Shown here: piece after piece, positions 1 to 10,043 of the stretch
Position numbering within the stretch: the stretch's first letter is position 1
Layout: each line of letters starts with the position of its first letter
Assembly (NCBI GenBank): GCA_902168255.1
Contig: CABHON010000008.1
Location: 1 to 43,338 of the forward strand
Source: an uncultured Legionella sp.
Lineage (GTDB): Bacteria > Pseudomonadota > Gammaproteobacteria > Legionellales > Legionellaceae
DNA length: 43,338 nt
Reading direction: 5' to 3'
Translations under genes and position numbers: made by a program
The notes under the pieces: generated by a model
The model's input: the letters and a program-made list of their open reading frames with translations, nothing else
Database searches by the model: none
What the model was told of the DNA's origin: nothing

Positions 1-99
1 GTTTTTTCCAAAAAGATAACCTTTTCGTACACAACGGACGTAGCAGTGGTAATAAGGGGTAGTAGCATAATCGACTTGTTTGGCGCGTGCAGTTGGCAT
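1..99 (-). CDS. IS200/Y1-type transposase, N-terminal part (runs off the window)
   Basis: Reading leftwards from an ATG at 99-97, 33 codons are open to the window edge. The peptide starts MPTARAKQVDYATTPYYHCY and continues VRCVRKGYLFG. The pattern PYYHCxxRCVRxxxLxG is typical of the N-terminus of Y1 (HUH) transposase-like proteins of the IS200/REP-associated group, where it leads to the beta strand before the HUH motif; the catalytic HUH and tyrosine lie outside the window. A GAGG ribosome-binding site is 8 bases upstream of the ATG. A second copy in opposite orientation sits at the other end of the window. The family call rests on the N-terminal motif only. Confidence 0.7.
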   Translation of the reverse strand, partial: MPTARAKQVDYATTPYYHCYVRCVRKGYLFGKN

Positions 100-149
100 G
101 GTTGGAACCTCGAATTGTTGGATGAAAAAGTTATTATACGCCAAATAAT

Positions 150-177
150 TTTAGATACAATAACCTTTCTATCTAAA
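150..177. repeat. Hairpin upstream of the left transposase copy and downstream of priA
   Basis: TTTAGATA (150-157) and TATCTAAA (170-177) form a perfect 8-bp stem with a 12-base loop. It lies between the priA stop at 213 and the transposase start. It could be a weak terminator for priA, since an A/T-rich tract follows on the minus strand, or a subterminal hairpin of the kind Y1 transposases recognise. The right-hand copy lacks this hairpin, which argues against a required recognition site. Confidence 0.4.
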
Positions 178-212
178 TTATGGGTGTCTTTATAATATTT
201 ATAATAATGTTA

Positions 213-2198
213 TTAACTGAGATCTACGGGATCTATATCAATAGAGAGACGCAATCGTGATGAATTTAATACTTTTTTATGGCGAATAATAGAAATAGCA
301 TGAGCTAATGCTGACCGTTCTTCAGCAGTTAATAATAGCTGCATACGATATACCCCAGCTTTTTTTTCCATGGGTGATGGTGCTGGCCCTAAAACCATGA
401 GAGTGGAATCATTGAGTGATAATAAAGCTTGTTTAATATTTTCAAGGCATTTTCGTGCTTCTTCAATGGATTTAGACTGACAGCGAAATAAGGCTAAATG
501 ACCAAAAGGTGGGAAGCCTATTTCTTGTCGCTCTGATAAAAGATGATGGGAAAAAGAGGTATACCCATCTCTTAATAAAGTAACAAGTGGTGGATAATCA
601 GGAACGAGTGTCTGAATAATAACTTTTCCTGGTTTTTCTTCACGTCCTGCCCGGCCTGCAACTTGAAGAATTAACTGCCCTACTTTTTCGCTTGCGCGGA
701 AATCATGGTGAAAAAATCCTTGATCAACATTAATCATAGCTACTAACGTTAAATTAGAAAAATGATGCCCTTTGGCTAACATTTGGGTACCAATTAAAAT
801 ATCTACTTCGCCTTCATGAATTTTGGTTAATTTCTCTTTTAACGCATTTTTGCGGCGGGTAGTATCTTTATCTACGCGTAAAATATTTGCTTCAGGAAAA
901 TGCTCTTGCAAAGTTTCTTCTAAACGTTCTGTTCCTACGCCTACAGGCACTAATGATTCTTTGCTGCATTGCTGACAATGAGTCGGAATAGGTTGCGTCG
1001 CATCACAATGATGACATTGCAATATTTTTTTCTTAGCATGCAACGTTAAACGGGCTGAACAATGATTACATTGCGCGATCCAACCACATCCGTGGCATAA
1101 TAATACGGGAGCATATCCTCGACGATTCACAAAAATTAATACTTGCTCTTTGCGTTCTAAATGCTTTTTAATTTCCTCTAATAAAAACAGACTTAATCCA
1201 TGTTTTGCTTTTTGTTGTCGCATATCGACCAACTGTACTGTGGGACTTTTTGCTTGCGCTGCTCGTTGTGTTAAACGCAACAAAGTATATTTCTTTTTTA
1301 TTGCATTATGTAAAGTCTCAAGTGAAGGTGTTGCAGAACCTAAAACAATGGGCACTTGATTCATTTGGGCACGCATCACAGCCATATCTCGCGCTGAATA
1401 ACGTAAGCTGTCTTGCTGCTTAAAAGAACCATCATGTTCCTCATCAACAATAATTAAGCCTAATTGAGGAATTGGAGTAAAGATGGCAGAACGTGTACCG
1501 ATTATAATTCGTGCTGTGCCCATATGAGCAGCACTCCAAGCTTGCCATCGTTCGGTATCATTTAAAGCAGAATGTAATAAAACAATAGGATATTCGTCCG
1601 TGGAAAATCTTTTTTGAAAACGAGAAAATAATTGTGGTGTTAATCCAATTTCTGGCACTAAAATAAGCACTTGTTTCTGTTGCGCTAACATAGCTTGTAC
1701 CGCCTGAAGATACACTTCGGTTTTACCACTCCCTGTAATTCCTTGCAATAAAAAACAATGATAGGCAGAAGCATTAAGAATAGCAGTAAGCACCTCTTTC
1801 TGTTCAGCATTAAGTTTTTTGGGTGTCTCAGAAATATTGTCTTGACTTTCTTTATTTATCATAGAAGACAAATTAAGAGGAGAACCTAAACGAAACTTAG
1901 CTGGTAATGCCAAGGCTAAAACATCGCTTAAAGGCGCATGATAATATCGGCTAATCCATCGATACAATAACATTTGCTTGTCAGAGATAATAGATTCTTT
2001 ATCAGTGCATTGATTTATGGTCCTAAGTTTTTCCGGTGGACAATTAGAGGATTCCGTTATTCCAATTACGATTCCAATAACTTCTTTTTTACGAAAAGGA
2101 ACGTTGACGCGAGCACCTATGGGAGGAGGTATATTACCTCCCCACTGATAATCTAAGTGCTCAAACGGCGTATTGGGTATACAAACCTGGACGATCAC
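213..2198 (-). CDS. priA: Primosomal protein N' (replication restart helicase PriA)
   Basis: PriA is a 3'-5' DEAH-type helicase that binds stalled forks in the cytosol and loads the replisome through PriB/DnaT. At 661 residues it is shorter than E. coli PriA (732). Visible: an N-terminal DNA-binding region, Walker A GITGSGKT (residues 153-160), a DEEHD Walker B box (252-256), GTRSA, and a zinc-binding segment with paired CxxC motifs (CHGCGW, CNHC, CHHC, CQQC) inside the helicase core; the C-terminal part holds the GRAGR motif VI. The start is GTG at 2198-2196; it overlaps the stop of the upstream BON gene as GTGA, so translation is probably coupled. Nothing essential looks missing. Confidence 0.96.
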   Translation of the reverse strand: MIVQVCIPNTPFEHLDYQWGGNIPPPIGARVNVPFRKKEVIGIVIGITESSNCPPEKLRTINQCTDKESIISDKQMLLYRWISRYYHAPLSDVLALALPAKFRLGSPLNLSSMINKESQDNISETPKKLNAEQKEVLTAILNASAYHCFLLQGITGSGKTEVYLQAVQAMLAQQKQVLILVPEIGLTPQLFSRFQKRFSTDEYPIVLLHSALNDTERWQAWSAAHMGTARIIIGTRSAIFTPIPQLGLIIVDEEHDGSFKQQDSLRYSARDMAVMRAQMNQVPIVLGSATPSLETLHNAIKKKYTLLRLTQRAAQAKSPTVQLVDMRQQKAKHGLSLFLLEEIKKHLERKEQVLIFVNRRGYAPVLLCHGCGWIAQCNHCSARLTLHAKKKILQCHHCDATQPIPTHCQQCSKESLVPVGVGTERLEETLQEHFPEANILRVDKDTTRRKNALKEKLTKIHEGEVDILIGTQMLAKGHHFSNLTLVAMINVDQGFFHHDFRASEKVGQLILQVAGRAGREEKPGKVIIQTLVPDYPPLVTLLRDGYTSFSHHLLSERQEIGFPPFGHLALFRCQSKSIEEARKCLENIKQALLSLNDSTLMVLGPAPSPMEKKAGVYRMQLLLTAEERSALAHAISIIRHKKVLNSSRLRLSIDIDPVDLS

Positions 2199-2512
2199 CC
2201 TTGTTTCACAATCAAATTATTTGAAACGCTTGTTACGCCAGATACATTAGCAGCAATTTCCCCTGCTTTTTGCTTAATTACTTCAGAATTGACAAAACCG
2301 CTTAATTGCACATCGCCTTTGAAAGATTTTACGCTAACAGAAAAACCTTGTGAACCTAAACCAGTAATAAGATCGGTTTTTACTTTAGTAGAAATGGCAC
2401 TATTATCAATATATTGTCCTGTGCTTTCGCTGGTCCGTGAAGGACCACATCCTGTTGCCATAATAACACTCACTCCTAAAGCAAGACCCAAACCAATTTT
2501 CTTTATATTCAT
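2195..2512 (-). CDS. BON-domain lipoprotein (OsmY/DolP-like)
   Basis: A 105-residue protein when started at the ATG at 2512, which has a good ribosome-binding site (ACGAGG, 6 bases upstream); a longer frame back to 2545 has none. The N-terminus MNIKKIGLGLALGVSVIMATGC is a lipoprotein signal with lipobox ATGC. The rest is a single BON domain: a short helix (ISTKVKTDLI) followed by the strand pattern VKSFKGDVQLSGFV and VTSVSNNL. BON lipoproteins act in the periplasm or at the outer membrane in envelope maintenance; the ligand here is unknown. Its stop overlaps the priA start by 4 bases, so the two genes form an operon despite unrelated functions. Confidence 0.85.
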   Translation of the reverse strand: MNIKKIGLGLALGVSVIMATGCGPSRTSESTGQYIDNSAISTKVKTDLITGLGSQGFSVSVKSFKGDVQLSGFVNSEVIKQKAGEIAANVSGVTSVSNNLIVKQG

Positions 2513-2544
2513 TGATACCTCGTAATTAAAATAATGAAAGAGCA

Positions 2545-2597
2545 ATTATAACTTTCTCTGCCCTACTTTGCCAAATATTATATAATTTACCTATAAT
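2545..2597. promoter_or_regulatory. Divergent sigma70-type promoters sharing their -35 region (BON-priA / hydrolase)
   Basis: On the minus strand TTGGCA (2574-2569) is followed after 18 bases by TATAAT (2550-2545), pointing to the BON gene. On the plus strand TTGCCA (2568-2573) is followed after 18 bases by TATAAT (2592-2597), pointing to the hydrolase gene. The near-palindrome TTTGCCAAA supplies both -35 boxes, so polymerases cannot occupy both at once. A short leader frame of seven codons with its own GAGG (ATG at 2628) lies between the plus promoter and the hydrolase start. Confidence 0.6.
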
Positions 2598-2669
2598 TTA
2601 CTTATCTTGCTTGAGTTTTCAACGAGGTATGAGTATGCTCTTTCTTACTTAAATCTTGAGTAATTTACT

Positions 2670-3467
2670 ATGCCAAAAATTAATGTTAATGATATTTCCA
2701 TGTACTATGAAATTTATGGCAAAGGAGAACCTCTTGTACTTGTATCGGGTTTTAGTGCCGATCACCTTCAATGGGGACTGACGTTAGAACACTTAACACC
2801 GTATTATCAAGTGATACTGTGTGATAATCGTGGTATAGGCCGAACGGATGTACCTGAAGGGCCTTATAGTATTGAACAAATGGCACAAGATATTGCTGAT
2901 TTATGTGCCAAACTTAATATATCTAATGCCCATTTTGTAGGAAACTCTATGGGTGGCTATTTAGTTCAAATGCTCGCTTATCGTCATGCATCTTTGGTTA
3001 AATCACTGGTAATCAGCAACTCTGGTCTTGGAACTCACACGTGCTTTCATACTTATTTAGATGCCCAGTTAGCATTATTAAAAGCAAATGCTCCAAAAGC
3101 TGAGCTTATCAAAGCTTCTTGTGCATGGGTATTTTCTCCATATTTTTTATCTCAACCATATCAACTGGAAGGATTAATTCAGTTTGGATTAAATAATCCC
3201 TATCCTTTTACTATAAAAGGATATGAAGGACAATATGCCGCATTAAATACATTTAATTCCCAAGAATGGATCAGTGAAATTAAAGTTCCAACGTTAGTGA
3301 TTGGTGCCGATCAAGATCTCGTTTTACCCTCTTATTTAGCTGAAGCAATTCATACTCAAATTCCTCACTCAACGTATTATTGTTTTAAAAACTGCAGTCA
3401 TTTACCTCATATTGAATATCCTGTAGAGTTTGCTGCAACTATTCGGAAATTTTTTTCAAATATATAA
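2670..3467 (+). CDS. Alpha/beta-fold hydrolase
   Basis: A 265-residue cytosolic alpha/beta hydrolase. Visible: the HG-like oxyanion region LVSGFSADHLQW, the DNRGIGRTD strand/turn, nucleophile elbow GNSMGG with Ser93, an acid most likely Asp216 (GADQDLVLP) and His244 (CSHLPH). This is the arrangement of the 3-oxoadipate enol-lactonase/BioH-type branch, but substrate cannot be told from sequence. There is no signal peptide. The ribosome-binding site is weak (TTGAG, 9 bases away). Transcribed alone from the promoter at 2568-2597; it ends 4 bases before the convergent NlpC/P60-like gene. Confidence 0.85.
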   Translation: MPKINVNDISMYYEIYGKGEPLVLVSGFSADHLQWGLTLEHLTPYYQVILCDNRGIGRTDVPEGPYSIEQMAQDIADLCAKLNISNAHFVGNSMGGYLVQMLAYRHASLVKSLVISNSGLGTHTCFHTYLDAQLALLKANAPKAELIKASCAWVFSPYFLSQPYQLEGLIQFGLNNPYPFTIKGYEGQYAALNTFNSQEWISEIKVPTLVIGADQDLVLPSYLAEAIHTQIPHSTYYCFKNCSHLPHIEYPVEFAATIRKFFSNI

Positions 3468-3471
3468 ATAA

Positions 3472-4941
3472 TTAAATGCTCAAATGTTGCTTTAATCGTT
3501 TTTCAGGAAATTGATTAAGGTAAATCAAATGAAACAACTCATTGTCTAATTGAGGGGCTAAGTTAACATCTTCTGGATACTGAGTTAGTAGTGGTAAAAA
3601 AACGGCCTGACCAATCACAGACCGGCTACTTTTATCTTTAGGGTATAAACTCCATACTTGCTGATAAGATAAAGGAAATAAATGGCCATCTTTGCCTTTG
3701 TAAGTTCCAACATACAGTAAGATATGACCCTTCACATGGATAAGCGTTAATAAGGGTATCGCTTTTTTAATAAGATGCTGTGAACGTTCTTTAGCTGTGA
3801 GATGGCTTATATCTACCAGATATCCCGCCAATTCTTGGCTTTGTGTGTTTCTTGGCATAAAAATAGCAAATAATGAAAAAATTGCTTTCATCTCTGCTGA
3901 ACAATCATTATAAAAACCTAAACTCCCCCAACCATATTGTCGTCCTTTTAAGACATCCAATATTTCTGCAAAATGAGCAGGCGTGGCAGACCAGGGCAAA
4001 ATCACAATGTTTTCAGAAGAAATAGTACTTTCTTCAATTTTTGCCATTCCATCCGTTTGCCTAATCGGAATTAAAATTATGGCTGTCTTTTTCGTTTGCA
4101 CAACTTCAGGAAAAATCATTCCCACATAACCGCTGAATTGATATTGCCCTAATTGATTATAGACACCCACATTTGAACGTTTAAAATTTACTAGATGATG
4201 ATAAGCAGTTTGTTGCCATTGATGAATAAATGCTTCACTTACGCGCGCAATACCTGTGGTTTTCATCCAGCCAATACATTCTGGCGTTATTACCAGTATC
4301 CATTCTTTATCACGGGTGGTTCCAATTATATACAAAGGTGTGCCAACATAAACTGCCGAAGATTGAATATTATCAAAAGGGTAACCTTCTCCTGCTATAT
4401 GCGTACTAAAATAAGCGGGATCATCAGTAGGTATTACACGTAAGGCAAAATTTTGAGTAGCTATTGCTCTATTTTCTTCCAAATAATGTGGGTGTCTAAA
4501 GTCAGATAAGGAAATATTTTGTTGAATTTGCGAAAACCATTGATGAGGGTAAGCTCGGTAATTCATGCCAAATACTTGAGTTCTTGGAGATTGCTTAGCG
4601 TTATCAAATCGATTAAGAGCAGCTTGTAATTTTTCGGGTAAATTTTTATTGTAATTTAATATATAGTTTATATAATCCTTGCTCCATACAGAATTATCCT
4701 GAGATTCTGTACCAAAATAGGTATGCGTTAATTCGTTTAATCGTTCAGTTTGATACGCCTTGCTTAATAAATTTTTGTTATAATTGGGTGTTGAAGGATT
4801 TAACCATTGATCTACATTTTGAGAATAACGCTCAATAGGAAATAATTTCCTATTGTCATTGTCGGCAAAGCAGGGATTAAGAAAAAAAATGATCGATAAA
4901 TATAGAACTATACTCAATGGTAAAGAGTAAAGTTTTTTCAT
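3472..4941 (-). CDS. Secreted SH3-domain NlpC/P60-type cell-wall hydrolase
   Basis: 489 residues with an N-terminal signal peptide ([10 protein letters not shown]... ending FADN, about residue 26), so it acts in the periplasm. The middle resembles the bacterial SH3b segments (about 190-290) found in SH3b1/SH3b2-type NlpC/P60 proteins. The catalytic domain has the Cys nucleophile in NDCSAEM (Cys347) after YGWGSLGF, and His406 in GHILLYVG. Such enzymes cleave peptidoglycan stem peptides, usually gamma-D-Glu-DAP bonds. The ATG overlaps the uvrB stop as ATGA, so it is the last gene of the icmV-dotA-uvrB run. The family is found in Legionella relatives; the precise substrate is inferred. Confidence 0.8.
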   Translation of the reverse strand: MKKLYSLPLSIVLYLSIIFFLNPCFADNDNRKLFPIERYSQNVDQWLNPSTPNYNKNLLSKAYQTERLNELTHTYFGTESQDNSVWSKDYINYILNYNKNLPEKLQAALNRFDNAKQSPRTQVFGMNYRAYPHQWFSQIQQNISLSDFRHPHYLEENRAIATQNFALRVIPTDDPAYFSTHIAGEGYPFDNIQSSAVYVGTPLYIIGTTRDKEWILVITPECIGWMKTTGIARVSEAFIHQWQQTAYHHLVNFKRSNVGVYNQLGQYQFSGYVGMIFPEVVQTKKTAIILIPIRQTDGMAKIEESTISSENIVILPWSATPAHFAEILDVLKGRQYGWGSLGFYNDCSAEMKAIFSLFAIFMPRNTQSQELAGYLVDISHLTAKERSQHLIKKAIPLLTLIHVKGHILLYVGTYKGKDGHLFPLSYQQVWSLYPKDKSSRSVIGQAVFLPLLTQYPEDVNLAPQLDNELFHLIYLNQFPEKRLKQHLSI

Positions 4942-6929
4942 GGGTGTTCTTTTAATAATGCCTCATAATGAAGCATCTCATCACGCACTTTAGCTGCTTG
5001 CTCAAATTCCATATTTCGTGCATGCAGGTTCATTTGTTTTTCTAATGTTTTGATTTTCTTTGCTAATTCAGTAGTGGATAAGGGGACATCATAAGTAGCA
5101 GAAGGCTCATTAACTTTATTCAAAGATGTCATGCGTTCCATCACATCATGGATTTTTTTAATTACCCCTTTGGGTGTAATACCATGGGCAATATTATGTG
5201 CTTGCTGCTTTTCGCGCCGACGTTCAGTTTCTGCCATCGCAATTTTCATCGAATCCGTTATTTTATCAGCATATAGTATCGCTTTTCCATGCACGTTTCG
5301 TGCTGCCCTTCCTATTGTTTGAATTAAAGAACGACGTGAGCGCAAAAAGCCCTCTTTGTCAGCATCAAGAATAGCAACTAACGAAACTTCCGGAATATCT
5401 AATCCTTCACGCAATAAGTTAATCCCTACCAACACATCAAACACACCTAATCGTAAATCACGAATAATTTCAACACGCTCGACGGTTTCAATATCTGAAT
5501 GCAAATAACGAACTTTAATATCCTGTTCCATAAAATATTCAGTAAGATCTTCGGCCATTCGTTTAGTCAGTGTTGTTACTAGGATTCGTTCATGTTTGAT
5601 CACGCGTTGCTTTACTTCCGAAAGTAAATCATCTACTTGCGAAGAGGCAGGACGCACTTCTACTTCTGGATCTATCAATCCTGTAGGACGTACAACTTGT
5701 TCAACAACTTGCGCGGCATGCTCTTCCTCATAAGCCCCCGGCGTAGCAGAAACAAAAATAGTTTGAGGTGAGCGAGCCACGAACTCTTCAAATTTTAAAG
5801 GGCGATTATCTAATGCAGAAGGCAGACGAAAACCATACTCCACTAAAGTTTCTTTTCTTGCTCTATCCCCTCGGTACATACCACCAACTTGTGGTACAGT
5901 TACGTGAGACTCATCAATAACTAAAATGGCATTGGGTGGAACATAATCAAATAAAGTTGGAGGCGCTTCGCCTTCTCCCCTACCAGAAAGGTAACGGGAA
6001 TAATTTTCAATGCCATTGCAATAGCCTAACTCTAACATCATTTCAATATCAAACCGTGCACGCTGTTCAAGACGTTGGGCTTCTACCAATTTATTCGCTT
6101 TAGTCAGTTGCGCCAAACGATCGGCTAACTCTACTTTGACAAGTTCTATAGTATCTAAAATACGTTGACGAGGTGTCACATAATGTGACTTGGGGAAAAT
6201 TGTAATACGGGGAATTTTTTCTTGAATATGACCGGTCAGAGGATCAAATATTGCAATAGCTTCAATTTCATCATCAAACAGTTGAACGCGTACAGCATAC
6301 TTTTCAGATTCTGCTGGAAAAATATCAATTACATCTCCAGAGACACGAAACGTGGCACGCTCTAATACTGCGGAAGTGCGAGTATATTGCAGCTCAGCTA
6401 AGCGCCTTAAAATTTCACGAGAATCAATTTGTTCTCCTCTTGATAAGTGCAATACCATGCTTAAATATGATTCCGGATCACCTAAACCATAAATTGCTGA
6501 AACAGTGGCAACAATAATCGTATCGGGACGTTGAATAATTGATTTGGTAGCAGAAAGCCGCATTTGTTCAATATGATCATTAATGGACGCGTCTTTCTCT
6601 ATGAACGTATCTGAAGAAGGAACATAAGCTTCTGGCTGATAATAATCATAATAAGAAACAAAATATTCTACTGCATTATGTGGAAAAAACGTTTTGAACT
6701 CGCCATAGAGCTGGGCCGCTAATGTCTTATTAGGGGCCATAATCAGTGCCGGACGTTGCATTGCTTGAATTACTTGAGCAATTGTATAGGTTTTTCCCGA
6801 GCCGGTTACCCCCAGCAATGTTTGATAAGCGAGGCCCTCTTTCAATCCTTCGATAAGAGCCTCAATAGCTTTGGGCTGGTCTCCTGCAGGTAAAAAAGGA
6901 ACCAGCATTTTAAAAGATTTTTCTTTCAT
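4938..6929 (-). CDS. uvrB: UvrABC excinuclease subunit B
   Basis: UvrB receives damaged DNA from UvrA, checks it with its beta-hairpin and recruits UvrC for incision. The 663-residue length is normal. Visible: Walker A GVTGSGKT (residues 40-47), the damage-probing hairpin region [16 protein letters not shown] Walker B box, the C-terminal helicase motif QTIGRAARN, and a C-terminal UVR domain ([20 protein letters not shown]) that binds UvrC. Start at ATG 6929; a second ATG at 6908 is possible because neither has a strong ribosome-binding site. It begins only 15 bases after the dotA stop and overlaps the next gene by 4 bases, so it is probably read partly from the icmV promoter. Confidence 0.97.
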   Translation of the reverse strand: MKEKSFKMLVPFLPAGDQPKAIEALIEGLKEGLAYQTLLGVTGSGKTYTIAQVIQAMQRPALIMAPNKTLAAQLYGEFKTFFPHNAVEYFVSYYDYYQPEAYVPSSDTFIEKDASINDHIEQMRLSATKSIIQRPDTIIVATVSAIYGLGDPESYLSMVLHLSRGEQIDSREILRRLAELQYTRTSAVLERATFRVSGDVIDIFPAESEKYAVRVQLFDDEIEAIAIFDPLTGHIQEKIPRITIFPKSHYVTPRQRILDTIELVKVELADRLAQLTKANKLVEAQRLEQRARFDIEMMLELGYCNGIENYSRYLSGRGEGEAPPTLFDYVPPNAILVIDESHVTVPQVGGMYRGDRARKETLVEYGFRLPSALDNRPLKFEEFVARSPQTIFVSATPGAYEEEHAAQVVEQVVRPTGLIDPEVEVRPASSQVDDLLSEVKQRVIKHERILVTTLTKRMAEDLTEYFMEQDIKVRYLHSDIETVERVEIIRDLRLGVFDVLVGINLLREGLDIPEVSLVAILDADKEGFLRSRRSLIQTIGRAARNVHGKAILYADKITDSMKIAMAETERRREKQQAHNIAHGITPKGVIKKIHDVMERMTSLNKVNEPSATYDVPLSTTELAKKIKTLEKQMNLHARNMEFEQAAKVRDEMLHYEALLKEHP

Positions 6930-6944
6930 GCGTAGCTTACTATA

Positions 6945-9900
6945 TTAATCTGAAAAGGGATTTACTCCTGCCATATGGATTCCAGTAGATGCAGCATCCC
7001 CCCCACTACCGCCACCTCTTTTTTGAGTGGAGGCAGTTTTAAGAGACTCGCCTGTGTCTTTAGTTTGGCTTTTGACTTCACTCACTGCTTTACCAGCAAC
7101 TCCAGCACCAAAGGATTCTTGAGTTCCGCCACCGATCCAACGCAATATTCCGTCGGGTAATCGATAAATCATTTCAAACGCTTGTTCAATAACATACATA
7201 CACATGGCTATATAGATAAAGAAAAAGAATATGAAAGAGAAAAGATAGGCAATTGTATTATCACCATTATTAGGATTAATACCAGAGTAATCAAGATAGG
7301 AATTGGTGAACTGGCTAAATCCTGTATTAATCATCCAAATACCCACAGACGCTAAAATAATACCTGCAATATAGCCGATAATCATCATTGTTGGCCTTAA
7401 GAAAGCATAAAAAATCAACATTAAAGCTTCTTTTCCTTGACCGAATACATCATGCCCCTCTGGAAGCATAACGCCAAGGGCAACGATAGGCGCGGCCACC
7501 ATGGCTTCAATCACTCCCATCATCCAGCCAAGTGCTCCAAAGGTAAATAAGACATAAGGAATCATCGGAATGAAATAACTCATCATGACGCCTATACCAA
7601 ATACCATCCCTAGCCAGGTATAAATAAAGGGACCAATTATCATAAGAATAACAATAATAATACCTGAAGCCAAAGGAACCATTCCATAAGCAGCAAGTAC
7701 TAAACTCATGACAAGCCACACAGACACACAGGTGTTAATGTAGGTAGCCCCAGACGTCGCTAGTGCCACAATTGGATTAGAGGGGTTTGAATTCATTGTA
7801 TCGATAGTTTGCGAAAACATTCCCGAGAAAATTTCAACTGGAATAATAATCATTACATAAATTATGCTCTGAAGCATGGTAACAATGAAATTCCAAACCC
7901 ATTCAATGAATGAAACAATAATATTTTGTCCTATCAATAAACAGATATTTCCCGCAATAGAATAAAAACCATATCCTGTATTACAGTTATAATTCCAGCT
8001 TGGTGTGCTGAAAGTAGGAACACTAGGCGTAAACGTTGAAGTAGGAATAGTAGTGCCGACTTGTCCAGCTTGTAATAAATTAGATGCGTTACTTTCATAT
8101 CCGTATACTGTTGTATTTAGTTCATTAGTATTCGAATAGATGAGTGGCCAATTGTTAGAGCCAGGAGTAATATTAATAGTGGTTGTCGCCGTATATGCCG
8201 GAGCAGCAGCTGTCGAATTTGCTGGTATTGGCGTTGGTCCCTGCATCAAATAGGTAATTTGATTATTATAGATATCAATACTAGCAGTATTCGTACTACT
8301 TCCTGCGCCATACCAAGTACACATTAATGCTCCAGAGGTGGTACTGGAAGTACTATTAGTGCAGAAATTACTTGATGAACCCCCTATGCCTGGCGAATAT
8401 GTCGAGGAGTTTAATCCAGAGTCCTGATCATAGGTATCACTGTCTGAATACTGTTCATTATTGACGTTCTCCAAATTAAAGAAGTAGCTCCCTGCCATAA
8501 TCCATCCGTTTGCTTCAGCCCCATCAATAAACTGGGTAGCATTTTTAATGGTTGAAGTATTGTTTTCAGCATTAAGGGTGGGTTCCATAATAGTGTTGTA
8601 ATCTTCTACTGCCCCCCATAACTCTGTACCATTTAATAAAGCAGAAAACCCTGTTTGAGGAGAAACCCACTGAGTACAAGGATTAGGATCATTAAGCCCA
8701 GTACAATTAAAATTATTTTGATCTGCAGCCGGAACCCCGAAAGGAGACGATGGGGTATAATAGGTACTGTTAAAATAACAGGTTACCCCGCCTGAAGTAT
8801 TACATTGAACCGCAGAAGTAGTGTATAAGGTCAAATCATTTTGAACCATGCTTTGGGCAACCGGGGTCAAATCAGTGAACATTTGTTGTACTGCAATAGC
8901 CCGGGAATTCTCCATGACCGCAGCATCTTGCTTTGAAACACCTAATTCAGCAGAAGTAGAAGCAGTTTCTTGAGAGTCCATTAAATACCAGGTAACTGTG
9001 CCACAAACACCATTTAAAGGAGCATAGGGTGAATCTGATGGTAAATTAGGCATTGGTAACGTTACTAATTGATTAGAGCTACATGTTGACTTGCAAGAAA
9101 CAGAACCCATATTATTTTGGCAAGCCGAATTAACCGTGCATGAACAACCAGCAGAACCTTTGCTACAAGATTCACCGCTTGAATTAGTACACACATCACA
9201 ATTCTCCTCCCCTGAGCTGGTTGGAACTGAACAACTGGTACAAGTTGACATAGCCTGGTTTTGTGCCTGCATAACATTACTACTGTTAACCAGATCCGGA
9301 AGGGCATTATTACACAATACATTCATGTTTTGCTGATCCACAGTCCAGGTACTGCTATCAGAAGGTAAGACACAAGGGCCTGTCGGCGTAGTTTGGCTAG
9401 CTTGGTTAACATAATTGTTTTGTAACATTTGAAGTTGCTGTTGTAATGCGTCCATACAAGTAAGGCCAGCTAAAATTACGGCTCCCCCTTTAAGCATGTC
9501 TTCGCTAGCAATCATGTCAGATTCTTGCTCTGCTTGGCTGGGCATAGGCTGAACAATTACCCCACCTCTTTGCAAATATCCAAGGGCAGCATTCCAGACT
9601 AAATCAGCGGCTCCCACGCCTTGAACAACAATCCACATTACAAAAATTTGTAAAACGCTATATCCGGAAGGATAGGTAAACAATAAAGAAAGGCCAATAG
9701 TAGTCCGAATAGGTATCCAGATAGAACTCCAATTTTTTCCTAATACTTGCCCTTCTCCTGCCGTGTTAAGAGTGGCTACGATAGTAGTATAAATTAATAT
9801 AATTCCGCCTAATGCCAACACTGAAGCATTAAATATGGAAAACATACTTCCCATAATTTGGCTGCCGCCCCCTGACAAAACGCCATCTACCACACCAAAA

Positions 9901-10043
9901 ATATCCGTAAGGAAAACAACTGAAACATCACTTGGAGGTGGCGTGAAACTAATCGTTTGCGTTGCTGCAAATGCAGAAGAAGGTAAAAAAATGACCAACC
10001 ATCGCAACATAAATTTTACTATACTGAAACAGGTTTTTCTCAT
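6945..10043 (-). CDS. dotA: Dot/Icm type IVB secretion inner-membrane protein DotA
   Basis: DotA is a polytopic inner-membrane component of the Dot/Icm secretion system, required for effector delivery into host cells. The 1032 residues compare with about 1048 in L. pneumophila. Visible: signal peptide ending PSSAFA (about residue 26), a membrane segment near 75-92 and another near 112-145, a very large Ser/Thr/Asn-rich periplasmic domain (about 160-690), and a cluster of long hydrophobic segments in the C-terminal third (from WVWNFIVTMLQSIIYVMIII on), with a hydrophilic tail. Within the periplasmic part, residues 268-321 contain ten cysteines. The start overlaps the icmV stop as ATGA. Identity is supported by the icmV/icmW/icmX neighbourhood. 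Confidence 0.95.
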   Translation of the reverse strand: MRKTCFSIVKFMLRWLVIFLPSSAFAATQTISFTPPPSDVSVVFLTDIFGVVDGVLSGGGSQIMGSMFSIFNASVLALGGIILIYTTIVATLNTAGEGQVLGKNWSSIWIPIRTTIGLSLLFTYPSGYSVLQIFVMWIVVQGVGAADLVWNAALGYLQRGGVIVQPMPSQAEQESDMIASEDMLKGGAVILAGLTCMDALQQQLQMLQNNYVNQASQTTPTGPCVLPSDSSTWTVDQQNMNVLCNNALPDLVNSSNVMQAQNQAMSTCTSCSVPTSSGEENCDVCTNSSGESCSKGSAGCSCTVNSACQNNMGSVSCKSTCSSNQLVTLPMPNLPSDSPYAPLNGVCGTVTWYLMDSQETASTSAELGVSKQDAAVMENSRAIAVQQMFTDLTPVAQSMVQNDLTLYTTSAVQCNTSGGVTCYFNSTYYTPSSPFGVPAADQNNFNCTGLNDPNPCTQWVSPQTGFSALLNGTELWGAVEDYNTIMEPTLNAENNTSTIKNATQFIDGAEANGWIMAGSYFFNLENVNNEQYSDSDTYDQDSGLNSSTYSPGIGGSSSNFCTNSTSSTTSGALMCTWYGAGSSTNTASIDIYNNQITYLMQGPTPIPANSTAAAPAYTATTTINITPGSNNWPLIYSNTNELNTTVYGYESNASNLLQAGQVGTTIPTSTFTPSVPTFSTPSWNYNCNTGYGFYSIAGNICLLIGQNIIVSFIEWVWNFIVTMLQSIIYVMIIIPVEIFSGMFSQTIDTMNSNPSNPIVALATSGATYINTCVSVWLVMSLVLAAYGMVPLASGIIIVILMIIGPFIYTWLGMVFGIGVMMSYFIPMIPYVLFTFGALGWMMGVIEAMVAAPIVALGVMLPEGHDVFGQGKEALMLIFYAFLRPTMMIIGYIAGIILASVGIWMINTGFSQFTNSYLDYSGINPNNGDNTIAYLFSFIFFFFIYIAMCMYVIEQAFEMIYRLPDGILRWIGGGTQESFGAGVAGKAVSEVKSQTKDTGESLKTASTQKRGGGSGGDAASTGIHMAGVNPFSD

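Noticed and set aside
2628-2651. Seven-codon leader frame upstream of the hydrolase
   Set aside because: It has a GAGG site but no attenuator-like residue pattern or alternative hairpins, so not listed as a gene.
9065-9336. Short frames on both strands inside dotA
   Set aside because: Shadows of the long intact dotA frame.
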